Assembly (NCBI GenBank): GCA_012845835.1
Contig: JABAKD010000030.1
Location: 15,821,210 to 15,885,209 of the forward strand
Length of the DNA stretch: 64,000 nucleotides
From: Undaria pinnatifida
Lineage: Eukaryota > Sar > Phaeophyceae > Laminariales > Alariaceae
Reading direction: 5' to 3'
Position numbers and translations under genes: made by a program. Below are positions 45,510 through 57,344 of the stretch, piece after piece; position 1 is the first letter of the stretch; each line of letters begins with the position of its first letter. The notes under the pieces are model-generated. The model ran no database searches. It was not told where the DNA came from and saw only the letters and a program-made list of their open reading frames with translations.

Positions 45510-45700
45510 CGCAGAGTCGTGCCCCGACTGCCGCTCGGTAGTAACGACGAGCTTGTCGTTAAGGTAGCCTCGGCAGGGCCGGAGAAGGCGGAGAGCACCT
45601 AGGAACCGATGTCGCGCGTGTTTGATGGCGCGGAGACCGTGTTGCCAAAAGAGCTAAAGGCGATGTTGCTGAAGATGGATCAGAAGCGGGGACTCGTACC
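45510..45700 (+). pseudogene. Chromodomain-like integrase tail remnant
   Basis: The translation VKVASAGPEKAEST*EPMSR, then VFDGAETVLPKELKAM, has the V-x-W-x-G/ST-W-EP pattern of chromodomain C-termini of Ty3/gypsy integrases. The usual tryptophan before EP is a TAG stop (45600-45602, TGG to TAG). It directly follows the protease linker, showing the internal deletion. Confidence 0.5.
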
Positions 45701-46267
45701 ACGGTATGGGCTGCGTTTTTTATCATACTGTGGTTTAGGGGGCATCCAGAATTTCAAAGTGCTGATTTTCGTGTTGATCGAAATGTTGAATTTCGGGACT
45801 TTTTTCTGACTCAGAAATTCTAAGCCGGGCACTGATACCAATGGACGCAGCCACAGCTGGCGGTTCATCGCCGAGGCTGTGTATGGACAGAGCATGTCCG
45901 GGGTTGATGCTTCCGTTTTACGGGTGACCGTTGTACTGAACTACACAATCCATGTGTGGTCTAGGTTTCGGCAAGTTCCATGCGCCATTGGAGGTGTGAC
46001 GCGTGGGGCGTGGTTTGCTGGAAGATTCGTTGGTGACGAAGCGGCTGCTGAACAATACTTGTTCACGGCCAGTAAACATGGTAGATCGTAGCTCGTGGTG
46101 AAACTGACCACGATTAGTTGGATTTGACCATTGCCCAACGTACGAACAGCTGTGGTTATCAAAGCCACTCCGCCTGAGCCAACTTGTGATTGGTAGCCCG
46201 AGATGGGCTGTTGGAGGGTGCTGTCCCGCTGTGGTTGAATCATTGGGCCTTTTTCGTACACAGAACA

Positions 46268-46480
46268 TTTGGATACATTATATCAGGGAGTTCCACTGTC
46301 ATTATTGGCGTTCCTTGTGAGCTCTCCAGATCTTGTGATGCGAACGGGGAGGTCGATGGTCGATGGCATGTCATTTCCCCGTGCGATAACGAACGAACTA
46401 TTGCATTGTGGACAAATATACTCCGAATCTACGAGGGGAAGTTCTCGGAGATCATACCACCTGGCCCGCGGACGCGCGAT
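46268..46480 (+). repeat. LTR-like direct repeat, right
   Basis: Counterpart of 42890-43101. Similarity stops at GCGCGA on the right and starts near GGATACATT on the left. Confidence 0.75.
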
Positions 46481-46484
46481 ACTG

Positions 46485-47720
46485 CAGCAGTTTTCTGTAC
46501 TCGAAGTCTCCTAGTTTCTTTCTTTTGCTACAGATTACTGCTGCAGTAATCGGATGGGCAACGCTGGTTTAACCCGAACTTTTTTTCCGCCAGTGAAATA
46601 TGTGTCCTGGTCACCGACGACAGGTTCACCGGGTGAACGTTCGAAGTAGCGTACGACGAGCTTACCGACTTCCACGCAGCCCAATGTAACGCGCAGAGAG
46701 CCACGTCCCTAGCCTCTGAGTCAGGCAAAAAGGCCCACGGTAAGTGTAGGGATCTGTTCGACACCGACGGAGACCCAGCTCTGATCTCGGTAAAACGAAC
46801 GCCGGAGAACAAACGCGAAGACGATCTTTGCGGAGAAAACCGTCCAGGAGTCTCTGACTACTGTAATGTTTCGTCATCGGGGCCTCGGGACGTGGCATCA
46901 CCGGGTCATCATCACACCTTCTTGGAATAAGAATCTGTCATCACTGAGTAACCATCATGTTGGTTGTCGAAAACAAGTATGCCTTGGATTGCGTGTGCAG
47001 TCTAAGCGTGGATCACCCTAGAATCAACCACCCCAACCCATTGTATCGGGCCTCTGGCGCATGGCTATGCGGGCTCACCGGAACACCAGCAAAGTAGTGG
47101 GTGCCAGGGATCGGTGGATAAACAGCATCCACTTCACCCGGGGAGTCATCGCACGGTTGGCGTTGCACGGATTGGGTGAAAATTTTCTCACCTACTCACC
47201 TGTTTACCTCCTCATGCGCGCAACCATCGGTTAGTGTGACATTTTTACGTGTAAAACTGTTGTAAGAACCGTCTGCTGCACCCCTACCGCCGGATTTCAC
47301 CGTGGTTGCACCAGCTACTTCTTAGATGCGCCTAGACCAAAGCTGACAGCCATAGGGGAAGTAAGGGTATAGAAGCTGTCACGCTCATGGTAGCGAACGA
47401 GCAATGATTTAAAACGGGCGGGTAAATCTTTCCACTTTGCATATATTGTAGCGGAGCACCATGCTGATGCCGAAGTCCTTCATGCACGTTCGTTCAAGTC
47501 GACGTCGGGCTTCCCTTGTAAGTGGGGCGGGGGGCACACATCGGGATCAAGTCCTACAAACAGAGGATGGATGCATACGCAAAGGCAGAGCTTGAGTGAG
47601 TTTAGATTGTAAGTGTGCGGGGGAGGATGACCCGGGAGGCGATAGTGTAGGACCGGGGTATCGGTGTGAATACGATGAGTGATGGATCTCTGTAGAGTCA
47701 CCGCGCGGTAGGCGTGCAGC
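46485..47720. other. Intergenic DNA, one ATG-less open frame
   Basis: The plus strand is open without ATG from about 46634 to a stop at 46926, giving a hydrophilic ~97-residue translation. It could be an exon, but I see no domain and the length is within chance. Nothing else noted. Confidence 0.4.
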
Positions 47721-47724
47721 AGAG

Positions 47725-47950
47725 GTTTCTTAGCTCCAAACGCGAGGATCTCAGTATCTCACGTAGACTTGAGTTTGAAGATATTTGTTCGCGTGATCCG
47801 ACCAACATTTTTATGCGCTAATCGTAAGACGGCAATGTTCGTCAAATTATCGCATTGGCCAGTACATCCTCGTTTGAGGAGCTTATCCGGCCAGAAACGT
47901 TTGGCCCAAAGTACAACCACCACCGTACATGACTCTGGGGTAGGACATTT
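47725..47950 (+). repeat. Interspersed repeat family C, copy 3
   Basis: TTAGCTCC, GATCTCAGTATCTCAC, TTGTTCGCGTGATCCGACCA, ACATTTTTATGC and GAGGAGCTTATCCGGCCAGA match copies at 16668 and 37850. Confidence 0.7.
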
Positions 47951-49190
47951 TGCAGGTGGTCCTGCTTTGTATGCGGGCACGCACAAACATTGAAAAATCG
48001 GTCGGCCCAATTTATGTTGCGGAACAACCGGTGTCTTTATAGATTAGACTGATAACACTGCATTCAAGGTCGGTTCTTCATCGATTATGAATGTTGTACG
48101 ATTAGAAGACTTGCTTATTCGTCGCAGACTACAGCATACCTGGTAGTTGTTGTTTGTTCGTTACCTGGTTGGTTGATTGGGCACTGCCGTGCAGAGTCAT
48201 TGAGGGGAAATAGACCACCAGGGGCTTTCGTCAGAAAAGCACACCCAAAATTACTGCCGTTTATGCTCGGGTCCGAACATGGCATTCGATGATTGCCTGT
48301 AAAACATGCCTTCTTACCTACAAAACAACACAGCACATCGTATTATTTTGCGTTCCAAACAGGTCCACTCAATACCGAGGTACTCGTTAGTTTTTTCTGT
48401 GGGCAAGCCAATTGAGAAAGACTGTCACGGTCGCCAACTGGCAGTTATTGACCTTTTCACCTCCATCGAGGGATCACGCTACTGATACGTGATTGAACAC
48501 GACGTTGTAGCAAGTAGCCTTCCTAGTTATTAATCGGCGGAGATGTCCTATGTAGTCAGAATCTTGAAGCACGGGGTGTTGTTCCATCATACACACGGCA
48601 GACAATTGTTATGGCCAGATAAGCCGTGATCTGTCGTTCCAAGTTCCTGCTTGGAGTTAGGACGTTTCGTAGGACAACGCCACTAGGTATTTTGTCGCAA
48701 ATAGTTTGACCAGGAGATAATACAGCGACACGTTACAGTACATCGAACCGTATAGCGTAGGTTGGGCCGAGAGTTGAAAGACGTTTACACCTTCGTACGC
48801 ACTCGCATAGTTCGCGCCGTCGGGCAGAGATCGGCCTTATCCACAAATTTCTGGTATACTTTGAGCCGACGCTAGAGGGGAGACTTGCCCTAGCCAATGC
48901 TTACAGGTCGAGTCTCGCTTGTCGTCAACACATCTTTGCCAGCAACAGTTGCGATGAAGCGCATACCCGGAGTATCATGCTTGCTGAAGGTATGTTACGT
49001 CGTACGTTTAGACCTTTGGGATGGTAGTACAGCACATTCGAACGTCGCAAATCCAATCACCGACATTCATGGTCTTCTCCGACTATCACGAGGGCCAGAA
49101 CTGGAAAGGAAGAGATTATAAGCGACCAAACTATATAATAGTGTAAGCAACTAGTCTAGACGGATCAACCGTGGTCCTGACGTTTTCGAC
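47951..49190. other. Intergenic DNA without a recognised gene
   Basis: Short frames only. Confidence 0.5.
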
Positions 49191-49194
49191 TTTT

Positions 49195-49390
49195 CACCGC
49201 AATGAAGGCTTTAGTGCGATGGAATGGAGAACGACAACGCTCAAGAACGCAACAGATCCAAGTTTTTCGCATCTCCAAGTCGTGTGCCGCCTTGCCTTTG
49301 TCGTGGCATCTGCCGGATTCTTGGGCATGTAGCATGAAGTTGGAGCCCGGGAAAAAATCGACTGGGCTAGGTGAGGAGGGCGTTGTTTCA
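49195..49390 (-). pseudogene. Possible Ty1/copia RNase H C-terminal remnant
   Basis: One minus frame reads YMPKNPADATTKARRHTTWR, then CEKLGSVAF, ending at a stop. This resembles the conserved end of copia polyproteins (NPAD-x-x-TK-A/L, then R-x-x-LG). Nothing upstream on the minus strand extends the similarity, and the frame is short. Confidence 0.3.
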
Positions 49391-49723
49391 AATGTATATA
49401 TTAAGTTTATCAATAGACACACACAAGCCTCACAACGGTGTCATATATAAATGCCCACACACTAATATATGCATCACAACCCAATCGCTGTCGACATAGC
49501 AAGTTAGAGCAGTTTCAACCCGGACAGCTATAGATCGAGTTTGGTGCTGTCTACTATTACATAGGATGTGGCCAGCGCCTTACCTTTATATTCCGGACGA
49601 GAAACCGCTGATTATTTTTCGAAAGAAACAGGATCTTCGTCCTGCAACTTTGTCCCACTAGAGTACCACGTGTTCCGCATTATTTGCACACGCGGTTTCT
49701 CACTCTCCATCCTCAGCAACCAA

Positions 49724-49829
49724 GAAGCGGGCGTCGAAAAGGGAGACGCGTCTGTCAACGTCTGGTATACTTTAAAGAAGCGGGCGTCGAATAGGGAGAC
49801 GCGTCTGTCAACGTCTGGTATACTTTAAA
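49724..49829. repeat. 53 bp tandem duplication, 2 copies
   Basis: AAGAAGCGGGCGTCGAA-AGG, GAGACGCGTCTGTCAACGTC and TGGTATACTTTA are repeated with a single base difference, so the event is recent. Confidence 0.92.
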
Positions 49830-50932
49830 GAATATAGTCGCCCTTAGAAGGAATGACGGAGGCTATACGCGCCCTCCAAACGGTCTCGAACCGCAACAAA
49901 TGACTAAGCCGATCATTTTCAAGGTATTTGTTAAACTGACAAAATAGATAGCAACCCTTGCGGAACCCTAAGGAAAAAAATTGGTTTCACAGGAAATGTG
50001 CAGCAGCTACTACACGCAGCACTCCCAGCTCAAACGCGAAATATACATTTTATTGTCCAAACATTTCCACGTGTACGAGACGTTCTATAGATGCCACAAC
50101 AGTGATCGAGCTATCGTATGTCTGCCTAGAACACCGGAAAAGTCCCCACCATACCAAATACCGATCCGGCTGCACTGCCACAGAAAATGTCGTTACCAAG
50201 ATTGATATCCCCGCTGTCATACACTCCACGAAAGATGGCTATATGTGGGTAGACAGCAGAATATGATCCGGAATACCATAACGGTAAAGCTGAATAACAA
50301 AGGCTAACGCTAGAGACCCATCCAAGCAGTGGCACGATGTCATATGCTAGGGATGGCGGGAGAAAGCCAAAAACAAACAATTTGCTATTACATGACTTGG
50401 CGGGTTGTGAACGCCTTATTTCGAATCAAACACCGGTGGAATTAATCCCTTAGTAGGCATTCTACACCATCGCCGCGGAGACCACTCCCCCGATCACATC
50501 AAAAGCAGTACCGCATCCCTCTGGCCAGGCAGAAAAATATACGACGGATTGCAACACAAATCGCTCAAGGACGCATCAAAAGCCGTGAAACATCGATACT
50601 TTTCGCGTTCATTATTTTGGCAACCTCGTCCTGGCCAGAGTCCGGGAGCAGCACCTCCCGTGCCGACCCTTCTCACATTCGCATCCAATCCAATACGACG
50701 TCCCCCGTGACGGTAGCAGAAACACAAGAAGACCGCTTGCAACGCAAGCCGCACATCAACGTGAACGACCCCACCAAACAGCGTCATGTAACTACGGTCG
50801 ATACAAGGGAAACGTGCTTGTCATCCTCGCCTTCGTATCAGCATCAAGTGACCACGTTCATTACACAAGAAGGGATAATTGCTTCGGGTGAGGCCTGGGA
50901 AGCCGCACCTCAACTGAACTTCCTCGACCTCG
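49830..50932. other. 3' flank of the second beta-helix gene
   Basis: No supported gene. A 114-codon plus frame (50617-50961) and its minus shadow overlap the gene's 3' end and are not called. Confidence 0.5.
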
Positions 50933-52019
50933 TTATTCCAGGCACGATTTGTGTTCCTTAAAGTACACCGAGCTGCAATCATTCTCGACGTCGGCAATGA
51001 ACAGAACATCCCCACGGATATCAAGCTCGCCTCCTGACGCGACGTAAACCGCTGGGGAGTTGGTGTCGTCGTTGCGGAACACTGAGTTATCAGAAAGCAC
51101 GGTCTCACCGGTAGATGAAATGTAGATCGCGGGCGCATCAATTTCAAGGAAAACGGCTTGACCGGAAAACTTGAGGTACCCTTTGTTGTACAACGAGCCA
51201 CCTGTGCCGTCGTTAGCCACGCAGTCAATGAACACAGCTGTTGCTTGGTTCGTGAATTCGAACTCAGAGCCAGCCGCGTTGTAGATGGCGCCACCTTGAC
51301 TACCCTTGACGGATTCGAACTTGGTGCTCCCTTTGATGGTGACCTCGCCCGCATTGTAGATGCCTCCTCCGTTGCCGCCTTCGTCGTCGGTGATGGATAT
51401 AGATGACATCTCCACAGCACCGTTGAGCTCTACAGAGCCCTCTTTGCCGACATATATTCCACCACCGGGGCCCGGCGAGCTCTCTCCGCCGCCCGCCACT
51501 TCGCAGCGCGTGAACGTTGTGTCCCCGTCTACCCTTAGGGCGCCGTCCGTGTAAACGCAGCCCCCACTTCGCGTAACCGAGGCATAGTCTGACCCCTCGT
51601 CGGTCACACTTTTGACGCCGACGTCCGTCATCAGCAAATCATTCATGAAGCGGACACTCGAGCCCTCTCCTACGAACAGCCCCCCTCCGTCGACGTCCTC
51701 GCCGTAGGGTCCGTTGAATTCCACGTTAGGTTCCCATGTTAGCTTCGCTCCATTCGTCACCTCAAACCGGATCTCGTACAGATTTGAGTTTCCATCATAA
51801 TCGTCGGGGTCATCGGTAGATTCTACGGTGAGGTCATTGGAGCCCAAGGTCATGGTGGTAAAATCCCCGCAGTCGATGGCTTGGAGGGGGTGCATTTCAA
51901 TGACGACGTTTTTGGTCTTAGTCTGATCTACCGCGGCCTGTAGCTCCTTGCACGTTTCCACCAGTCCGTGGCAGAAGCTTGATAGCAGAAAGAGGTGCAG
52001 AGTGCTCGATATGATGCTC
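50933..52019 (-). CDS. Secreted beta-helix (POMP-like) protein, paralogue, 3' exon
   Basis: The exon encodes about 362 residues, collinear with the gene at 4128-5220. It has a hydrophobic signal-like start (SIISSTLHLFLLSSFCHG), then LVETCKELQAAV, the same GG turns (GGGLFVGEGS, GGCVYTDG, GGGIYVGKEG, GGGIYNAG, GGAIYNAAG, GGSLYNKG) and a two-cysteine C-terminus (ENDCSSVY, KSCLE). Conservation is strongest in the centre and lower in the last ~80 residues. The upstream frame is closed by TAA at 52030-52032 with no ATG, but CCTTGCAG sits at the same codon as in the first gene, so a 5' exon is expected. Secretion is inferred; the ligand or function is unknown. Confidence 0.82.
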
Positions 52020-52060
52020 CTGCAAGGCGTTTATACATTGGAAACGTCAGAGAAGGGCAC
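52020..52060 (-). other. Putative 3' splice acceptor of the paralogue
   Basis: CGCCTTGCAG on the minus strand is preceded by a CCCTTCTCTGACGTTTCC pyrimidine-rich tract. The position and intron phase match those at 5221-5226. Confidence 0.6.
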
Positions 52061-53600
52061 CGAGACGCTTAGCTCGAGGTCTAGCGGTACACATTGCAAA
52101 AAAACTGCGTTTTAGACTGCAGCAAATCTCTCCTTGTTCAGCCGTTGTCACATAGCATTTGTGCATCAAGATCTGGCATTGTCCGTACCCGTGAGAATCA
52201 CCCCGGCACTGGCGGTAGCCGCTTACATGCAGGCCGTCGGAAAGTAGCCAGGTTTGCCGCCCTACCGAGAGCGCTGATATATCAACATCTCAAACTACGT
52301 CGTCAATTGCATGCTCGGGGGTGTGGTTCTCATAGGCATCATTTCCGTTGTTGACGAGTCTTTCTACTTAAGGGGCCAGAGTTGAACTACCATGCGTATG
52401 AAAAAACAGAACACGAAAATGGTATACGAAGCAAAACAAAGAAGACCACAGCAAGCATCGGGCGCATGCTGACCATCATGTCATGCGGCAACCACACACG
52501 ATGCGAACACCACCTGTACTCAGAGTTTCATTTTATGTGTGGGTATGCGCCATCCTGATCAGGTTGCTTTAGAAAACAACATTTGACGGATCGCACACCA
52601 GATACACGAATACACCGTGGCATCGAACAGCAGCAAACATGGTAGAATAAACAACATATATATTCAAGTCCACCGCACGACTACCAATATCTTCAAGCAG
52701 GAGCAGCAACATAGTTTTTCATAGGTTTCATGGGAAAGCATTCACAGAGGAAGGTTTTTAGATGTCGTTAATCGAAATAATTTCAGACGTTTTCGTGCAC
52801 GACCCTCGCTGCGGTGGACTTGGGATACTATTATATGACAATACTCCTCCCATGCGAAGGAGTCTCAAGATTCCGCCAAAAATTCCCGTTTCGACGGCTC
52901 GGCGCACGTCTACTGCGCAGGCGTCCGTGCGGCGTTCTCTCTTTCGCTCATGGATGTTAACATCGTCGAATCTACGGGTCTCCAGGTTAGCTTCCGGTGC
53001 ATCTCGCGGATATCTTTGCCCATAGGAGTGAAGTTTGGAGAGGGTCGGCGCTGCTTTGCAAGGCATCGTTTGAACGGCTGTGTCATTTCAAAGAATTCAT
53101 GTGACAGGAATCCGTTCTTCCGATTGGGCAGGACATGACTTTAAATTCGTCGACCCGATATTGCGCAAAACAAATATCGTCTCTGACAAGTCATTGTGCA
53201 CGTATCCCATGCATATTGATAGGAGTTTCGAAGGCGTGTACATACCGCGTGTGTTATGTACAAAGCGGTACCTTGTTTACACCCAGGACATGCGCGCATG
53301 GAATCTGACGCACCCAACACTTGCTTCAAGCCGCGCGATCAAAACTATCCATGGATTACCGCGTTCGCCGTGCTCTAGACTTGCGCGTGCCCAGCAGAAG
53401 TTAGACCTTCAAAGAGGGTACGGGTAAGAAGGACGGCCGCAATGTTCGGACTAAGGACGGCTGCAATACTCTCTAATTTTGATCCTTACAAAAATAGCCC
53501 CGATCATTAGATGTATGCACATCCCCGGTCTCTCCAAAATACTCCAGTATCGTGGTATACCTGGTATGCGATATGCCTATGCTTGTATACATGTAGTTAT
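52061..53600. other. 5' flank of the paralogue and intergenic DNA
   Basis: The missing first exon should lie here but was not identified. Frames of 60-115 codons around 52758-53427 conflict and show no domain. Confidence 0.45.
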
Positions 53601-53604
53601 TTGC

Positions 53605-53845
53605 AACAATTCGAAAAAAAAAAAAAATGGCTGAGAGCGACTAGCAGCGTGGGTAGATGCAATTCGACTCGAGTCGACGGGGGAAGAAAAATGATGGATT
53701 CTCCTCGCGATAAAATGAAGGCACGCACCGTATTGGGGAGGGAGGGATAGGGCTCGTTATGTGACCCCGGATCTGAGCTACTACTGACTGGGAGACAGCG
53801 CGAGAATATTGGGCGGATATAGAGATGGAGAACAATGTATATATA
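53605..53845 (+). mobile_element. SINE-1 fragment, head missing
   Basis: Starting after a poly-A run, GGCTGAGAGCGACTAGCAGC, GACTCGAGTCGACGGGGGAA, GGCACGCACCGTATTGGGGA and CCCCGGATCTGAGCTACTAC match the SINE-1 body at 59765-60185 in reverse. It abuts the family A end at 53860. Confidence 0.75.
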
Positions 53846-53859
53846 TTATAAAATGAAAA

Positions 53860-54600
53860 TACACTCCAGCTCTGAGATCGAAGAGTTTGTCAAAACTCAT
53901 CTGTGCAAGCTGTGTGATACTCCGATCGCGCGTATTACGGGTTGTGTGTCCTCATTAAGAGTATAGGTCGGCGACTCCTCTTGCACCTACAGTGTAGCTA
54001 CCAGGGTCAACAGAGTGATGTTAGTCAGTCTGTGCGCGGAAACAATAAAACCCGTTTCTGAGGGGGACAAAATCTGACAGCTGTGGAGGGAAGTGTATAT
54101 GTTTATCAAGTGAATCCTGTAAGTCGAATAACCGGTGAGGGGAGGGCGGGTTTTTGAAGGATGGGTTTGATCAAAAGGGGGCGGGGGGGGGGGGTGGGGC
54201 AAGAGGGGGGGACGTGTGGGGCAGCTTAATTCGTGCGTGGAAACTATAAATTCTTCAAGGGGATAAAATCTGACGGTTTTGGAAAGGATGCACTAGTTTA
54301 TCATGGGGGCGGGGGTGGGCGGGACGAGCGGGGCAGCTCGATCTGTGCGTGGAAACTATACATCCTTTAAGGGGATAAATGTGACGGTTTTGGAAGGAAC
54401 GCACCACTTTATCATGAATATCCTGTATAGCGCACAACAAATGAGTAGAGGGCGGAGTATTTGAGGGGGTGGGGGTGGGGTGGGGGGGTGGAGAGGTGGG
54501 GGGTGGGAGAGACGGGGGGAGGTGTGGCGGAGGGTAGGAGCGGAAACACTTTAGGTCATACATATAGGTCATATATATACTGTTGAACATCCCTTTAATT
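53860..54600 (+). repeat. Family A element copy, shortened
   Basis: It has the outer end (CACTCCAGCTCTGAGATCGA), the 'tctgacagctgtgg' block, two GTGCGTGGAAACTATA units separated by G tracts, then a G-rich stretch to about 54550. The second unit class and the inner end copy seen at 7030 are absent. Confidence 0.82.
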
Positions 54601-54659
54601 TTGCTCTATAATTCATCTCGTTTATTATGCACATAGTACGTACGAGGGCTTCATGTCAG

Positions 54660-54905
54660 TGACCTTCGGGACAAGCCGTGGTCACAGATGCCATTACTTA
54701 CGTATTCCGTCGCGCGGCTTGTTTTTTCATCGTACGGAGGGTTCAGGATTGTCGCCGACCGTCCGTGTGACAGTCGATCGGCACCGAACTGAAATCTGGC
54801 CCACTCGTGCTCTTGGCTTTTCGACATGTCGTTTTGTAAACACACAAACGCTTGGAGGGCCCGAGCTCACGAAACTAGGGTTGTATCAGTTACAAGGTTT
54901 ACCTC
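54660..54905 (-). mobile_element. Diverged SINE-2 copy
   Basis: GGGACAAGCCGTGGTCACAG, GCTTGTTTTTTCATCG, GGGTTCAG-ATTG, CACTCGTGCTCTTGGCTTTT and GGCCCGAGCTCACGAAAC follow the order of the minus-strand SINE-2 at 36690-37020, but with much more divergence. Confidence 0.6.
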
Positions 54906-54909
54906 ATAT

Positions 54910-56095
54910 TCACTGGATGCACGGTAACTGAGGCGTTTTGCACTTGGCCATCGAATAACCACAGATCGACTTAACGAACTCTAAGTGCGTGGCGGGTGGC
55001 GAGATTCATGGAGGTTCATGTTGTACCGATGAAATGATTGCGGCTTGAACGCTGTTTGACAAACGCTTTATGATCTAAGACAAACGTATCTCGTGCATCT
55101 CATCCCGAGAACTGCCCAAGTCCGATTGTAGTCGAGGTTACTGTGCCGTTTTTCTGAACAGCAACGAGGTGTGCATTGGCGAAATAATCACCGGAAGTCT
55201 GCCACGGCGATAGAAAGGTCCACTGAGGGGCGCCTACAACACCAAGAGAAAATGTTTTACAGAAAAGGGTATGCGACTCTCATCGCTGCATAATTACAAG
55301 ACACACAAAGGTAGATTCAAGCTGTTTGTGCTCGAATTCGTATGATACCAGAGGTAACATACTCAAATAAGTCAAAATAATAGGCTTGGAAGCGCAATGT
55401 ACGGCGCGGGAGGGGGGTATGGTTATTAATTTTTATTTGCCGGTACAATGCAATACACAAAAAACATGCTGAAAACATGCTAGGAAGCGTCAGGTATACA
55501 TTAACGTATACGTAGGGGCTACAAAAAAAAATGCGTCCGCCTCCAGACCGTCAACCTTCAAGCCGTCCGTTTTGGCCGGGGCCACCGCGAACCGCACGTA
55601 CGACGCGTGCTCCAATAGGCGGAGCATTGCGTTGCCATTTTATTTTGCGCTGTGAAGACGAGAAACCACACAATAATAGAGTCCAAAAACCTTGTTTACT
55701 TATTTACGGTTTAGCGATGTATTTATTGCCGGGAAAACAAGGACACCTAGGCAATGTGAGATTGTTTGATTTTCTTCTATAAATCTTGCCTAAGGCAGAA
55801 TTTTAGGGTGCTCGAGGTTCTCAAGCAAGAACCCTCAAACGCAAAATGGGCTACATCTACCGTACCAAAGTCATTTCGTTTTCGTCGTGGTTGCGGGCTA
55901 AGCGTGTTTCCCCGTGTACCACCGGCGTCCCCACGTGCGAGGGTAGGGGGAATTTGAGTCGTGATACGTTCTCTTCTGTCCACTTGGCAGGTGAAAGGAT
56001 AAATATCAACTATCTACACACAGAAGCGGTAGTAGTACACGTTGAACTATCTATCCCTGCGCCAACGATGATGTAAATATACGTATGATCATTCT
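54910..56095. other. Intergenic DNA without a recognised gene
   Basis: An 83-codon plus frame at 55531-55782 begins with an Arg/Pro-rich stretch and has no domain. Not called. Confidence 0.5.
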
Positions 56096-56099
56096 TTTC

Positions 56100-56410
56100 T
56101 ATACTTGGTCAGGAGTTTTTTTTGTCTCGGCCTCATTGTGGGATACTCTGAACTGGGATTTCTCGGTCAAATCGCTTCGTTCGAGAGCCGTCTTCGACTG
56201 GCGGCTCCAACGCCCCTCGCCCTGCCTTATCCGTTTGGCACCTCGACGTGAACGCGGATAGATGCTTGGCGAGACAAGCGAGAAGCACGCAAAAACATGT
56301 ATTTTGAACGGTACTATCCAGTTATTCGTCGCATCTTGATGTACACATGTGTATGGAGAGGTTGGTAACATAAAACTTGGCAAGACACTTATGTCCAATT
56401 TGGCGTCATA
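56100..56410 (+). repeat. Diverged ~300 bp repeat, counterpart of 8106-8405
   Basis: Same word order as the 8.1 kb copy, including GCTTCGTTCGAG, CGCCCTGCCTTATCCG, GGCGAGACAAGCGAGAAG and TCCAATTTGGCGTCAT. Confidence 0.75.
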
Positions 56411-57149
56411 TTTTGCCCCGCAATCATAAAAATATTTCCTGTAAAACAAATCCCCCTGGTACCGCGGTAGGAATGATATCATAGTAGTAGTGCATTTCGT
56501 TACAAGTATTGGATTTCATGAGGTACGTACGTACATGGATAGACATGGGAAGCGCACGCATGACTAAAACGAGGAGGTGGTGATCTCGATTACTGAGCCA
56601 GAAAAGGCGACACAGAACCATTACGAGTGGCTGCGTCCCCGGCCCATCGACATAGTTTGCACTCGTGCACGTAATAATGATACGAGTAAGAGCACACACA
56701 CTAATGCACTCTATAGCACACACGCTTTTTGACTGACTTATAGCAAGGGCGAGGGTGTACCAAAATACAGGGAATAACTTTTCGACACAAAAAACAAGGG
56801 GAAACTTCGTTCCTGTTGTTAAGCTGCGCCACGCGAAGGTCGTTTAGTAGGTAGTATAGACGGTATGCGCGGAAGAAACCAGTGGCATGCATTCGTCTCG
56901 ATATCGCATAGTTTGGTGGTCATTTTCCCCGAGAATACTCTATGGAGAAGTATGGACAATGTAGGAGGCGTGCTTTGCTGTTGCTGTGGTTCCTCTGCCT
57001 CCGTTGCTGTTTTGGTCGTTTGCCGTGGTCGACTGGAAAAGGAGCGGTCGTTTTTGGAACGTAACTGACAATTAGTTTTGTGTTGCTGCCTACTTGACGT
57101 GCTCCTTGCTGCTGATTGCTGATTGATCATCTCTAGTAAGTTATATAGA
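56411..57149. other. Element interior, no supported gene
   Basis: A 103-codon Gln/Ser/Thr-rich minus frame (56819-57130) starts with ATG and contains a short CAG-type run. It has no domain and is treated as doubtful. Confidence 0.4.
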
Positions 57150-57320
57150 GCCGGTCGCCACGGTGGTCTATCTGGAGGTTACATTCGAATACTACTAGCG
57201 TTGGTCCTTTAGTTTGATTGCTACTGTTGTGAGATATGATTTTATTTGCAGAAATGAAAGAAAAAATAGAATCAACTAAATGCTGAGAACGCCTAGCACC
57301 GTGGCTACGCACGTTTCGGT
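57150..57320 (+). mobile_element. SINE-1 copy, head half
   Basis: The tRNA-like head GGTCGCCACGGTGGTCTATC, GCGTTGGTCCTTTAGTTTGA (decayed box B), TTTTATTTGCA and GCTGAGAACGCCTAGCACC match the heads of the SINE-1 copies at 59.7 and 60.2 kb. The 3' body is missing. Confidence 0.72.
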
Positions 57321-57344
57321 GTCGCATAACATGCGACAAAGAGA

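Larger units (their letters stand above)
42890..46480 (+). mobile_element. Decayed Ty3/gypsy LTR retrotransposon, RT/IN deleted
   Basis: Direct repeats of about 210 bp (42890-43101 and 46268-46480, roughly 85% alike by eye) bracket gag, a zinc knuckle, a retropepsin and a chromodomain-like tail in the normal Ty3/gypsy order. Reverse transcriptase, RNase H and the integrase core, normally about 3 kb between protease and chromodomain, are absent; the join lies around 45470-45520. Many stops and frameshifts show it is dead. If the direct repeats are LTRs, they are short, and no primer-binding site was recognised. Confidence 0.78.

Noticed and set aside
52020-52040. In-frame TAA upstream of the second beta-helix gene as an inactivating mutation
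   Set aside because: A conserved CTTGCAG acceptor lies between the TAA and the conserved coding sequence in both paralogues, so the TAA is more likely intronic.
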